A stretch of 30,336 bases of DNA. Origin: a virus. The notes beneath the pieces are model-generated. The model did not search any database. It was not told where the DNA came from and was given only the letters and a program-made list of their open reading frames with translations. Below are positions 14,566 to 20,371 of this stretch, in pieces. Numbering within the stretch: position 1 is the stretch's first letter; each line of letters begins with the position of its first letter. Position numbers and translations under genes: made by a program. Location of the stretch: positions 1 through 30,336 of the IMG/VR virus record IMGVR_UViG_3300042905_004368. One strand, written 5' to 3'.

Positions 14566-14863
14566 CTCTCATAAGAATCCGCCAGAGGTTGGGCAGAAGG
14601 TTTACTACTTCGGTCCTAATATAGGAATAGGGATTGGTCACTATTCTTATGAGGAACGTAAAGTGAAAACTCACGGATATGATGAGAGCAACGAAAAGTT
14701 CTACGGTAAAGAAATGGAACTATGCCCCCATGTATTCTATAATAGCCAATGGGGCGTTGTGGATGCTTGTGATGCTCCATTCTGGTATCCATATGATAGA
14801 GAGAGAGCAGAAGGTTGGTGTCCTATTATTCCAGAAGAATATACTAAGGGGTTGTACGAATAA
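14552..14863 (+). CDS. Hypothetical 103-aa protein
   Basis: Begins MEWNNSHKNPPEVGQKVYYF. Conserved-looking features are C-P-H-V-F and APFWYPYDRERAEGWCPIIP. The opening 'P.VGQKVYYFGP' and the Trp/Cys-rich end resemble small phage proteins distantly like DUF551, but I cannot name a family. The start at 14552 has AAGAG upstream. The stop overlaps the next ATG by one base. Confidence 0.6.
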   Translation: MEWNNSHKNPPEVGQKVYYFGPNIGIGIGHYSYEERKVKTHGYDESNEKFYGKEMELCPHVFYNSQWGVVDACDAPFWYPYDRERAEGWCPIIPEEYTKGLYE

Positions 14864-15075
14864 TGGCTAAAAACTTTAAAGATTTGCATACCGTGGATGC
14901 TAAGGATATGAATCGTGATCAGGCCATGATTTATATTATTAACTTTTTTAACTCTCGTATGAGTGCTATTAACAAGCATAATGTGAGTAAGACTAAAGAG
15001 TTGATATCTACTCATGAGATTGCTGTAAGCGAACTTGTGGATAAGTATGTACAATTAGTGCTCGCTAACTCCTGA
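14863..15075 (+). CDS. Hypothetical helical protein (70 aa)
   Basis: Mostly helical, mixed charge (HTVDAKDMNRDQAMIYIINF). Starts in a TAATG overlap. Its last codons run into the left hairpin of the next repeat module. Function unknown. Confidence 0.6.
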   Translation: MAKNFKDLHTVDAKDMNRDQAMIYIINFFNSRMSAINKHNVSKTKELISTHEIAVSELVDKYVQLVLANS

Positions 15076-15145
15076 TAGCATAAGGACTTACGACGAGGCC
15101 GCGGCCGCGAATTTGATCTAAGTGCTTATCCAACAACGACTTAGG
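15065..15145. repeat. Double-hairpin NotI module, copy 4
   Basis: Left: TAA(C)TCCT pairs with AGGA(C)TTA. Linker GCGGCCGC at 15101-15108. Right: CTAAGT (15118) pairs with ACTTAG (15139). Relative to copy 1 (GTAAGT/ACTTAC), G-C has become C-G, a compensatory change. Confidence 0.85.
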
Positions 15146-15163
15146 ATTTTTTAAAGAATCCAT

Positions 15164-15192
15164 TTGACAAACGCCGATAATACTGGTAGACT
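15164..15192 (+). promoter_or_regulatory. Promoter with CCGATA in the spacer
   Basis: TTGACA (15164-15169), 17-base spacer with CCGATA (15174-15179), TAGACT (15187-15192). Predicted start near 15199, at the first pairing arm of the RNA below. Confidence 0.75.
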
Positions 15193-15198
15193 TAGGGA

Positions 15199-15322
15199 GC
15201 AAGGTTCGGGGATAGCCACAATGATATCAAAAGAGGCTATCTGAAATGTTGGTCGAGTATGGCGGAAGCCAACCTTGTTTCTCCTAATCCTTCGGATTTG
15301 GCTAGAGTGGCTGTAGTCAGCG
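15199..15322 (+). ncRNA. Candidate small structured RNA ending in the GTAGTCAGCG element
   Basis: From the predicted start, CAAGGTT (15200-15206) pairs with AACCTTG (15271-15277). This encloses GATAGCC (15211)/GGCTATC (15235) and GGC-GGAA-GCC (15261-15270), a GNRA tetraloop. GTTGG (15249) could instead pair with CCAAC (15269), competing with the first helix. Repeat element b (15283-15322) follows, then a new promoter. An open frame from 15259 crosses the region but its ATG has no ribosome site. It could be a short sRNA or a regulatory leader. Confidence 0.5.
15283..15322 (+). repeat. CCTAAYCC/GTAGTCAGCG element, copy b
   Basis: AATCC-TTC-GGATT stem with an outer CC/GG pair, then GTGGCTGTAGTCAGCG, in which GCTG-TAGT-CAGC can form a second small hairpin. 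It lies 13 bases upstream of a promoter -35, as copy a does. Confidence 0.75.
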
Positions 15323-15334
15323 AGATTAAAGGTA

Positions 15335-15363
15335 TTGACAACGATTGGTCGATAAGGTATAGT
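15335..15363 (+). promoter_or_regulatory. Promoter with TCGATA near the -10
   Basis: TTGACA (15335-15340), a 17-base spacer with TCGATA (15349-15354), TATAGT (15358-15363). The ATG at 15370 is at the expected start of transcription. Confidence 0.6.
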
Positions 15364-15369
15364 ACGAAT

Positions 15370-15777
15370 ATGAAACGCACACACTACGAAATACGATTTC
15401 ATCTTGGTGCTGGTTCTAACTATATGCACTGGCAAGTAAAGGCCATGTGTGGCAGTGAGAAGTTAGATGTTTATTATTATGATCCGGCATATTATCAGTT
15501 GGAAATGATTAAGTGCCGATTGGTGAATAAAATAAATAAGGCTAAACAGGTATACGAGGCTGGTGTGCATGATGTGAGTGGATGGGTAAAGTGTGACGAG
15601 GTTATGATCAATAATGAAATAGGGGTTGACAACCTAGAAAAGTTATACTATAATCCTATTCGTGATCCGCACTGGCGACGAGAAAGTGACTGCAACGAAT
15701 TCGTTTGGGATGATAGCGAGTATGCTACTCTATTAACTAACGACAAACAAGTTTATATTTTGGAAGAAAGGGTTTGA
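15370..15777 (+). CDS. Hypothetical 135-aa protein
   Basis: Begins MKRTHYEIRFHLGAGSNYMH; a beta-rich first half is followed by helices (EMIKCRLVNKINKAKQVYEA) and a Trp/Tyr-rich end. I prefer the ATG at 15370 because a promoter places transcription start there, which makes it leaderless. The frame is open back to an ATG at 15259, but that would make the protein begin inside the repeated hairpin element. No family recognised. Confidence 0.55.
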   Translation: MKRTHYEIRFHLGAGSNYMHWQVKAMCGSEKLDVYYYDPAYYQLEMIKCRLVNKINKAKQVYEAGVHDVSGWVKCDEVMINNEIGVDNLEKLYYNPIRDPHWRRESDCNEFVWDDSEYATLLTNDKQVYILEERV

Positions 15778-15779
15778 AT

Positions 15780-16151
15780 ATGATCAATCTGCAACTGACT
15801 GTTCGTGAGGCTATGGAACTTTCTTTCTATGCTAGGGAGGACATTAGAGAGCGTATCACGCAGGCTTTTGAGATGGCGTTGGGTGTGAACCAGCGTTGCA
15901 CCGTTACCATCACTAACGGTATGACTCTTGATAACCGTATTCACTGTATCAAGGCTATCAGACTTCACACGGGATGGGGTTTGAAAGAGAGCAAGGATTG
16001 GACGGATGTGTTGGTGGGTGGCTGGAAGGGTGATAGATTCGTTCCTGCCAAAAACGGTATCAAGCAGAGCATCACTCTCAAGACTCCCGAGGCGGCTGAG
16101 AATCTGCTGCGTGACCTGACCACTTTGGGTTGTGAGGGTTATCTCTCTTGA
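15780..16151 (+). CDS. Ribosomal protein L7/L12 C-terminal-domain-like protein (123 aa)
   Basis: Residues ~52-120 follow the L7/L12 C-terminal pattern: NRIHCIKAIRLHTGWGLKES-KD, then a variable strand, then TPEAAENLLRDLTTLGCEG. In bacterial L12 the equivalent is KI.VIK.VR..TGLGLKEAK-D...A......L...GA. That domain recruits translation factors to the ribosome stalk. A phage copy without the N-terminal dimerisation domain may bind elongation factors or simply reuse the fold. Residues 1-40 are helical and unrelated. Start ATG is three bases after the upstream stop, with AAAGGG upstream. Confidence 0.65.
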   Translation: MINLQLTVREAMELSFYAREDIRERITQAFEMALGVNQRCTVTITNGMTLDNRIHCIKAIRLHTGWGLKESKDWTDVLVGGWKGDRFVPAKNGIKQSITLKTPEAAENLLRDLTTLGCEGYLS

Positions 16152-16233
16152 CCTAAAGCCTTGCTACCAAAGAACTTGGGGCAAGGCCGCGGCCGCGAAC
16201 TCGACGTAAGTGCTTATGCCACAACGACTTAGG
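16152..16233. repeat. Double-hairpin NotI module, copy 5
   Basis: Begins at the stop codon of the L12-like gene. Left: CCTAA faces TTGGG (one G-U) around CTT/AAG. Linker GCGGCCGC at 16189-16196. Right: TAAGT (16207) pairs with ACTTA (16228). Ends 30 bases before a -35. Confidence 0.8.
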
Positions 16234-16262
16234 CAAAAGTGAAAAACGATTCAAGTACGCTG

Positions 16263-16291
16263 TTGACATTAGACGATACACACTGTAGAAT
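16263..16291 (+). promoter_or_regulatory. Promoter with ACGATA in the spacer
   Basis: TTGACA (16263-16268), a 17-base spacer with ACGATA (16273-16278), TAGAAT (16286-16291). Confidence 0.7.
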
Positions 16292-16336
16292 GATAGCATG
16301 ATGGTTGAGACTAACACTAACTTGAAAGGGTCTGAT

Positions 16337-16591
16337 ATGAAGAAGTTTTCGTTTGTGGTTGATGTGGTTGCTGATGAATTGGATCGTGATGCTGTTGTCG
16401 ATTCGATCTCGTCTTGTCTGACCGATGCTCTGCCCGGTGATGTTCATGCGAATGTCAAGGCTGGAGAGGTCAAGGCTTTCAGCGAGCAGGGTTATAAGGT
16501 GTGGCGTGCCCGTGTTACTGGTGTGACAGCGAAGCAGGCCGGTGATGCTCACAATGGTAAGGTGGAGGCCGAAGCCGAAGCAGTTGCCTGA
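16337..16591 (+). CDS. Hypothetical 84-aa protein
   Basis: Begins MKKFSFVVDVVADELDRDAV; an alternating strand/helix pattern with an acidic Ala/Glu-rich tail. GAAAGGG seven bases upstream supports this ATG. An in-frame ATG at 16298, exactly at the predicted transcription start, would add 13 residues as a leaderless start. Function unknown. Confidence 0.6.
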   Translation: MKKFSFVVDVVADELDRDAVVDSISSCLTDALPGDVHANVKAGEVKAFSEQGYKVWRARVTGVTAKQAGDAHNGKVEAEAEAVA

Positions 16592-16619
16592 AGATAATCT
16601 ATCTGTTATAATTCCGATA
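16584..16619 (+). promoter_or_regulatory. tRNA promoter with CCGATA one base after the -10
   Basis: TTGCCT (16584-16589), a 17-base spacer, TATAAT (16607-16612), T, CCGATA (16614-16619). It overlaps the end of the 84-aa gene and drives tRNA-Arg and tRNA-Asp. Confidence 0.7.
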
Positions 16620-16648
16620 GACCGCTGGTGAGAACTGGCGGCTGTCGG
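16614..16648 (+). other. Long hairpin in the tRNA leader
   Basis: CCGATAG pairs with CTGTCGG, and after one bulged A, CCGCTGGT pairs with ACTGGCGG (G-U wobbles), closed by a GAGA loop of GNRA type. It includes the CCGATA box and ends six bases before tRNA-Arg, so it may guide 5' processing or act as an early pause. Confidence 0.6.
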
Positions 16649-16654
16649 TATTAT

Positions 16655-16726
16655 GGCCCCATAGTTTAACGGAGAAAATAAGGGATTTCTAATCCTTTGA
16701 TAGAGGTTCGATTCCTCTTGGGGCTA
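16655..16726 (+). tRNA. tRNA-Arg (anticodon TCT)
   Basis: Cloverleaf folds: acceptor GGCCCCA/TGGGGCT with a weak G1-U72, anticodon stem AGGGA/TCCTT around TTTCTAA, T arm GAGGTTCGATTCCTC. No CCA is encoded. It reads AGA. Confidence 0.88.
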
Positions 16727-16730
16727 TTTA

Positions 16731-16804
16731 GGGAGCGTAGATCAATCGGTTAGATCGCTAGCCTGTCACGCTAGAGGTTGCGGGTTCGAGTCCCGTCGCT
16801 CTCG
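16731..16804 (+). tRNA. tRNA-Asp (anticodon GTC)
   Basis: Acceptor GGGAGCG/CGCTCTC, anticodon stem CTAGC/GCTAG around CTGTCAC, T arm GCGGGTTCGAGTCCCGT. Four bases after tRNA-Arg, so probably one transcript. Confidence 0.92.
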
Positions 16805-16817
16805 CTAAATCATTGCA

Positions 16818-16884
16818 GCGTAAGGACTTACGACAGATTCGCGGCGGCGAGTTTGATGTAAGTTGTTGTGCCACAACGGTTTAG
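16818..16884. repeat. Double-hairpin module, copy 6 (NotI site degenerate)
   Basis: Left: CGTAAG-GA-CTTACG. The linker reads TCGCGGCGGCGAG instead of the usual core. Right: GTAAGTTGTTGT pairs with ACAACGGTTTA through three G-U wobbles and a three-base loop; wobble-preserving differences from other copies favour RNA pairing. Ends 30 bases before a -35. Confidence 0.8.
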
Positions 16885-16913
16885 AACAAAAATATTTTTG
16901 CCAAAGTTTTCGC

Positions 16914-16942
16914 TTGATTGTGACGATACCATAGTGTAGAAT
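16914..16942 (+). promoter_or_regulatory. Promoter with ACGATA in the spacer
   Basis: TTGATT (16914-16919), a 17-base spacer with ACGATA (16923-16928), TAGAAT (16937-16942). Confidence 0.7.
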
Positions 16943-16964
16943 CAGTAGACACAGGGAGACAATC

Positions 16965-17669
16965 ATGAAAACTGCTGACGGTAATGACAAGTTGGGTAAG
17001 GGTTGCATTGTGGTTTCGCGTCCAGTGGGCGATACTTGCCCGAGTGACTGCGACTATCTCAACAATGGATGCTATGCAGAAGCAACCGAGAATCAGTATA
17101 AAAATGCCCGCGTTGCAGGCTTTGCTAATATTCTTACAGAAAAGCATAAGATTCGCTCTATGATTCTTGACGCTAAAAAGCGTAAGAAAAGTATTCGGTG
17201 GCATGAGCGTGGCGACTGGTTTCTCAACGGCGAACTTGACCTTGACTATGTTGCCAACGTGACGTGGGCTTGTGAAAGTATTCTGGCCGATGGCGACACG
17301 CTGCCCGATATGTGGTTTTATACTCATATTTATGATAGTCGGCTTGTTAGTCTGGAAAAGTATATGGCTGTATATGCCAGTGTTCACGATGATAATGATA
17401 TGAACGAGGCTAAGAGTAAGGGGTTCAAACTTTTCGCATGGTGTGATAGTGATATGAAGATTGCACCCAAGCGACCAAAGAGCAAAGTCAAGGCCGAGGC
17501 TTGGCGTAAAGCGTTGCCGAAACTGGTTGTGCTGAACGGTACAAAGTTTGTAACTTGTCCCGAGATTCGTCGTGGTCGGTCTGTTATTACTTGCACTGGT
17601 ACTAAGGATAGTATTAGTTGTGATATGTGCGTCAAGGGTTTGGCTAACGTGTTATTTCCTGCACACTGA
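16965..17669 (+). CDS. Cys-rich conserved phage protein (234 aa)
   Basis: N-terminus NDKLGKGCIVVSRPVGDTCP, then SDCDYLNNGCYAE, supplies a Cys cluster. The middle has RWHERGDWFLNGELD and WFYTHIYDSR, and the C-terminus has TCPEIRRGRSVITC then SCDMC. The pattern 'NDKLG.G....RPVG.TCP..C..L.NGCYAE' is one I know from phage hypotheticals of unknown function; metal or iron-sulphur binding through the cysteines is plausible. AGGGAG seven bases before the ATG. A DUF7227-type assignment is possible but unchecked. Confidence 0.7.
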   Translation: MKTADGNDKLGKGCIVVSRPVGDTCPSDCDYLNNGCYAEATENQYKNARVAGFANILTEKHKIRSMILDAKKRKKSIRWHERGDWFLNGELDLDYVANVTWACESILADGDTLPDMWFYTHIYDSRLVSLEKYMAVYASVHDDNDMNEAKSKGFKLFAWCDSDMKIAPKRPKSKVKAEAWRKALPKLVVLNGTKFVTCPEIRRGRSVITCTGTKDSISCDMCVKGLANVLFPAH

Positions 17670-17680
17670 AAGGTGTTACA

Positions 17681-17917
17681 ATGGCTAAATATTATGTAAA
17701 AAGTGGTTCACTAGAAATGATTTTTGCAAGCGATAAGAATCCTTTCGAGGCTGCACAACAAAGTGTGTGGGAATTAAATGATAATGATACTATTGACGAA
17801 TATTTCTATATAGATGAGCGTGGTTTTAGGGATTATATAACTGCTGATGGTCACACTTGCGTATTCAAGAGCATGGCGGTACTAGATGCTGCGGGCTGGA
17901 ATATGGAGGATATGTAA
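17681..17917 (+). CDS. Conserved small phage hypothetical (78 aa)
   Basis: MAKYYVKSGSLEMIFASDKN, then DEYFYIDERGFRDYI and VLDAAGWNMEDM. The 'YYVKSG.L...........YFYIDERGFRD' arrangement recurs in small phage proteins of unknown role. GAAAGG ribosome site, 11 bases after the previous stop, so co-transcribed. Confidence 0.7.
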   Translation: MAKYYVKSGSLEMIFASDKNPFEAAQQSVWELNDNDTIDEYFYIDERGFRDYITADGHTCVFKSMAVLDAAGWNMEDM

Positions 17918-17924
17918 TCGCTAG

Positions 17925-18007
17925 CCGTAAACCCTTTGTGCGTAAGCACTTAGGGAACGGCCGCGGCCGCGAATTCGTCGTAAGTTGTTTGCTATCAACC
18001 ACTTAGG
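17925..18007. repeat. Double-hairpin NotI module, copy 7
   Basis: Left: CCCT/AGGG enclosing GTGC-GTAA-GCAC. Linker GCGGCCGC at 17963-17970. Right: TAAGT/ACTTA enclosing GTT/AAC. Begins seven bases after a stop and ends shortly before the next promoter. Confidence 0.85.
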
Positions 18008-18029
18008 AAAAACTAAAGGTTCGCTAGAG

Positions 18030-18053
18030 AATGGCCGATAAATGGTGTATAAA
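18030..18053 (+). promoter_or_regulatory. CCGATA promoter with poor -35
   Basis: TATAAA (18048-18053) with CCGATA (18035-18040) seven bases upstream, the usual geometry, but the position 17 bases upstream reads only about TAGAGA. Either it is weak or the CCGATA-binding protein helps recruit polymerase. Confidence 0.5.
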
Positions 18054-18065
18054 GGGAGTTGACAA

Positions 18066-18419
18066 GTGAAACAGACTGTGGTACAACTAATCGTAGCACT
18101 ACTGGGATTGGTAGTGTTAGTTTGGGGAGAGATGAAACATTATACTGATTCTCACCCCGAGATAGTGGATACGTTTAGACTTGAAAGAAAACAGGCTCAA
18201 CCGCTACAATACTTCATGTATCAAGTAGCATACGATCCTAACAATAATAAAACGTGGTATCTTCACAACGATGGGTTATGGTATGACAAGCCGCCGCAAA
18301 TACGAAAACGTGAAAATCAAGGTCAAGCAACGCTGGGAACTGGCAACGGGTCACAGGGAGCATCGGGACACGGTAATGAACAACCGGCCCAAGCGGGAGC
18401 GTACCCGATCCGCCGTTGA
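18066..18419 (+). CDS. Membrane-anchored hypothetical (117 aa, GTG start)
   Basis: Residues 4-20 (TVVQLIVALLGLVVLVW) form one membrane helix. The rest is soluble, ending in a Gly/Gln-rich low-complexity tail (NGSQGASGHGNEQPAQAG). The start is a GTG at 18066 with GGGAG eight bases upstream. The stop lies inside the next promoter. Function unknown. Confidence 0.6.
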   Translation: MKQTVVQLIVALLGLVVLVWGEMKHYTDSHPEIVDTFRLERKQAQPLQYFMYQVAYDPNNNKTWYLHNDGLWYDKPPQIRKRENQGQATLGTGNGSQGASGHGNEQPAQAGAYPIRR

Positions 18420-18444
18420 CAAGACTTGGCGTAATGAGTATGAT
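18416..18444 (+). promoter_or_regulatory. tRNA-cluster promoter without CCGATA box
   Basis: TTGACA (18416-18421), a 17-base spacer, TATGAT (18439-18444), 11 bases before tRNA-Thr. Lacking the operator, this tRNA cluster may be expressed constitutively. Confidence 0.7.
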
Positions 18445-18454
18445 ATGTAGTCTT

Positions 18455-18526
18455 GCCAGCGTAACTCAGTGGTAGAGTAGTTGTTTTGTAAACAACCTGT
18501 CGGGGGTTCGATTCCCTCTGCTGGCT
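18455..18526 (+). tRNA. tRNA-Thr (anticodon TGT)
   Basis: Acceptor GCCAGCG/TGCTGGC (one G-U), D stem ACTC/GAGT, anticodon stem GTTGT/ACAAC around TTTGTAA, T arm present. No encoded CCA. Confidence 0.92.
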
Positions 18527-18597
18527 TCCGGGGTGGTGTAACGGTAGCACTAGTGACTTTGGATCACTTTGTCTGGGTTCGAATCCTAGCCCCGGAA
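18527..18597 (+). tRNA. tRNA-Gln (anticodon TTG)
   Basis: Directly abuts tRNA-Thr. Acceptor TCCGGGG/CCCCGGA with U1-A72, anticodon stem AGTGA/TCACT around CTTTGGA, T-loop TTCGAAT. Confidence 0.9.
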
Positions 18598-18625
18598 TCG
18601 GAGGCTGACGTTTGAGTTGCGATGG

Positions 18626-18698
18626 TGCCCGATAGCACAATGGTAGTTGCAAGCGGCTGTTAACCGCTGGGTTCTAGGTTCGAGTCCTAGTCGGGCAG
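18626..18698 (+). tRNA. tRNA-Asn (anticodon GTT)
   Basis: Acceptor TGCCCGA/TCGGGCA, anticodon stem AGCGG/CCGCT around CTGTTAA, T arm CTAGGTTCGAGTCCTAG. Confidence 0.92.
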
Positions 18699-18718
18699 TT
18701 AGAAATTTTGTTAGAAAT

Positions 18719-18790
18719 GGCCCTATCTTCTAATGGCTAGGAAATCGGATTTTCGCTCCGAGAATCAGGGTTCGAGTCCCTGTAGGGTCA
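18719..18790 (+). tRNA. tRNA-Glu (anticodon TTC)
   Basis: Acceptor GGCCCTA/TAGGGTC (one G-U), anticodon stem TCGGA/TCCGA around TTTTCGC, T arm CAGGGTTCGAGTCCCTG. Last of the four-tRNA cluster. Confidence 0.92.
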
Positions 18791-18799
18791 CTAATATAT

Positions 18800-18844
18800 A
18801 AAAAAAAATACTACCCCACCACACGCTAATGTGATGGAGTAGTA
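18800..18844 (-). terminator. Intrinsic terminator of the minus-strand structural gene
   Basis: Read on the minus strand, TACTAC..CCA..CAC pairs with GTG..TGG..GTAGTA, followed by T9. It ends the 18872-19180 transcript and stops it from running antisense into the tRNAs. Confidence 0.8.
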
Positions 18845-18871
18845 CTTTGAACTACGATCTTTATTTAGATA

Positions 18872-19180
18872 TCACTCAGGAGCTACGTTGAGTTGATCTA
18901 GACCATTATTAGTCATACCTAGTTCTACTGTGAATGTATATGTTCTACGTAGAATGTCGGTGTCTGGAACACTAGAAGTTACACTTGTTGAGATTCTATC
19001 CAATGCTGTACCACTTACAGCACGATACATGTTTTCACAAAGACCAAAAACTAATTCTCTGCCATCTGGATTGCCTGTTGTTACTGGAATGTAACTAACA
19101 ATACTACCTGATGGTAGTGTTAGATTACCAGAAGATACTGTTGCGCCTGCGAAAATATCTGTAATGAATGTGACGGCCAT
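18872..19180 (-). CDS. Probable virion structural protein (102 aa)
   Basis: MAVTFITDIFAGATVSSGNL followed by LPSGSIVSYIPVTTG, then a Ser/Thr-rich body and YTFTVELGM near the end. The composition (few charges, many S/T/G/V, beta-strand-like) is typical of phage tail or decoration proteins. It is the only minus-strand gene right of 7735 and has its own terminator and a GGAG ribosome site. It may belong to the late class. No family motif, so the role is inferred. Confidence 0.6.
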   Translation of the reverse strand: MAVTFITDIFAGATVSSGNLTLPSGSIVSYIPVTTGNPDGRELVFGLCENMYRAVSGTALDRISTSVTSSVPDTDILRRTYTFTVELGMTNNGLDQLNVAPE

Positions 19181-19353
19181 ATTAATTCTCCATTGTAAAA
19201 ATAAGGATGATCGATAGTTAAGAATATATACACATTTTTTTTTATTTTTTTCAAATCTGATTTTAAAATTTTTAATAATGTAACTAATTAAATTAAAGTA
19301 TTTTAATATTAAATTTATAATATCGTTGAATCAAAAAAATTCAAGTTGCTGGG
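19181..19353. other. AT-rich gap between divergent units
   Basis: About 170 bases of very AT-rich DNA with no gene. It must contain the minus-strand promoter of the structural gene. A GTGTATAT sequence near 19225 on the minus strand also occurs before the portal gene (about 3390), a possible late-promoter element, but it is short. Confidence 0.4.
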
Positions 19354-19381
19354 TTGACACGCCGATAATACATGGTATAAT
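19354..19381 (+). promoter_or_regulatory. tRNA-Lys promoter with CCGATA
   Basis: TTGACA (19354-19359), a 16-base spacer with CCGATA (19362-19367), TATAAT (19376-19381). Ten bases before the tRNA. Confidence 0.8.
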
Positions 19382-19391
19382 GCTAGAATAC

Positions 19392-19464
19392 GGGCCATTA
19401 GCTCAATTGGCAGAGCAGCATCCTTTTAAGTTGTAGGTTGAAGGTTCGAGTCCTTCATGGCCCA
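19392..19464 (+). tRNA. tRNA-Lys (anticodon TTT)
   Basis: Acceptor GGGCCAT/ATGGCCC, D stem GCTC/GAGC, loop CTTTTAA giving TTT, T arm GAAGGTTCGAGTCCTTC. The anticodon stem is imperfect (GCATC/GTTGT, one mismatch and G-U pairs), but the rest is canonical. Confidence 0.85.
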
Positions 19465-19493
19465 TTGACAGTTTGACCAGTTTGGTGTATAGT
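19465..19493 (+). promoter_or_regulatory. Promoter directly after tRNA-Lys, no CCGATA
   Basis: TTGACA begins at the base after the tRNA (19465-19470); a 17-base spacer; TATAGT (19488-19493). Drives the acidic 58-aa gene. Confidence 0.7.
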
Positions 19494-19513
19494 GAGACAA
19501 AGGAGAGAGGCTT

Positions 19514-19690
19514 ATGAGATATGAAGATTTTGATTGTGATGATACCGATAGTTTTGATTACGATAGTCTTGCTAGAGATTGTGATGACCTGTATACATAT
19601 GATGAAGATGACTATGAGGAAGATAAAGAAGTTCATTCAGACTGGGAAAACTATTACCACAATATCACTGATGAGATAATTGACGATTAG
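19514..19690 (+). CDS. Highly acidic hypothetical protein (58 aa)
   Basis: MRYEDFDCDDTDSFDYDSLA and on: about 40 percent D/E with many Tyr, resembling the acidic protein at 11819-12076. Strong AAAGGAGAGAGG ribosome site. Function unknown. Confidence 0.6.
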   Translation: MRYEDFDCDDTDSFDYDSLARDCDDLYTYDEDDYEEDKEVHSDWENYYHNITDEIIDD

Positions 19691-19702
19691 CCTTCTCTTC
19701 TA

Positions 19703-19790
19703 ACGGATGCGGCTGGTGGGACAGCAATCTATCATAAGGAATCATCCTTTCTTATTCTTCTCTTTAGTTGGTTCGAATCCAACCATCCGT
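19703..19790 (+). tRNA. tRNA-like element with non-canonical anticodon region
   Basis: Acceptor ACGGATG (19703-19709) pairs perfectly with CATCCGT. The D arm is GCTG/CAGC and the T arm is GTTGG-TTCGAAT-CCAAC. Between the D and T arms lie about 41 bases that do not give a normal 5-bp anticodon stem with a 7-base loop; AAGGA-ATCA-TCCTT pairs instead and a pyrimidine-rich tract follows. It may be a degenerate class II tRNA, a tRNA with an insertion, or a tRNA-mimicking leader. It ends four bases before the phosphoribosyltransferase ATG. Confidence 0.55.
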
Positions 19791-19794
19791 TTTT

Positions 19795-20289
19795 ATGATT
19801 ACTACAAACGTTAATCGCACCGAAGAAGGCAAGTATATCCAGGCTGCTAGCCACACTTGCCATGTTTTGAATCACAAGGTTCGAAATAAGATTATTATTA
19901 GGGCCGTTTGTGATCTGCGTAAAATTAGTGATAGTTTTGATAGCATAGCCTGTTGTGGTGCTAGTGGCATGATGGTAGTTCCACAGATTGCAGAATTGCT
20001 CAATAAAAATATTGTTTTGGTACGTAAGGGCGAGAAGTGTTATAGTGAGCATATGGTAGAAGGCGTTGCTCCTTTTAGATACGTTATTGTGGATGATCTA
20101 ATTTGCTCTGGCAGTACAATTAAAGATATTAAGAATAAAATTAAGAAAGAATATTCCCGAGCAATTTGTATGGGAGTTTATTGTTATCTGCCTCACGAAA
20201 CAGCATACAAGGATGATGAGGCCGGATCTAAACTTTGCCAACGTGATCTTGGTGTGCCTCTCCTAAATCTATGCCCTGTAAGGACTTAG
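19795..20289 (+). CDS. Phosphoribosyltransferase-fold protein (164 aa)
   Basis: YVIVDDLICSGSTIKDI (residues 96-112) is the PRPP-binding signature of type I phosphoribosyltransferases. Upstream are a CCGASGMMVVPQIAELL helix and an IVLVRKG strand, as in the orotate/hypoxanthine family. These enzymes transfer ribose-5-phosphate to bases, so nucleotide salvage or modification is likely; the substrate is unknown. No Shine-Dalgarno precedes the ATG, which lies four bases (TTTT) after the tRNA-like element, so processing there might create a nearly leaderless message. The C-terminus is encoded in the left hairpin of the next repeat module. Confidence 0.8.
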   Translation: MITTNVNRTEEGKYIQAASHTCHVLNHKVRNKIIIRAVCDLRKISDSFDSIACCGASGMMVVPQIAELLNKNIVLVRKGEKCYSEHMVEGVAPFRYVIVDDLICSGSTIKDIKNKIKKEYSRAICMGVYCYLPHETAYKDDEAGSKLCQRDLGVPLLNLCPVRT

Positions 20290-20343
20290 GGCGAGTTCGC
20301 GGCCGCGGGTTTGCCGTAAGTGCTTATCCGCCAACGACTTACG
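20262..20343. repeat. Double-hairpin NotI module, copy 8 (left arm in coding sequence)
   Basis: Left: CCTAA (20262) pairs with TTAGG (20286), within the phosphoribosyltransferase gene, whose stop is TAG in TTAGG. Linker GCGGCCGC at 20299-20306. Right: CGTAAGT (20315) pairs with ACTTACG (20337). Ends 29 bases before the -35. Confidence 0.85.
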
Positions 20344-20371
20344 ACGCGAAATTTTTTCTCAAAGTTTCCGT

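Noticed and set aside
15259-15369. N-terminal extension of the 135-aa protein
   Set aside because: No ribosome site, and it would translate the repeated hairpin element; the promoter at 15335 places the start later.
18323-18652. Minus-strand 109-codon frame
   Set aside because: It runs through tRNA-Thr and tRNA-Gln and cannot be a real protein gene.
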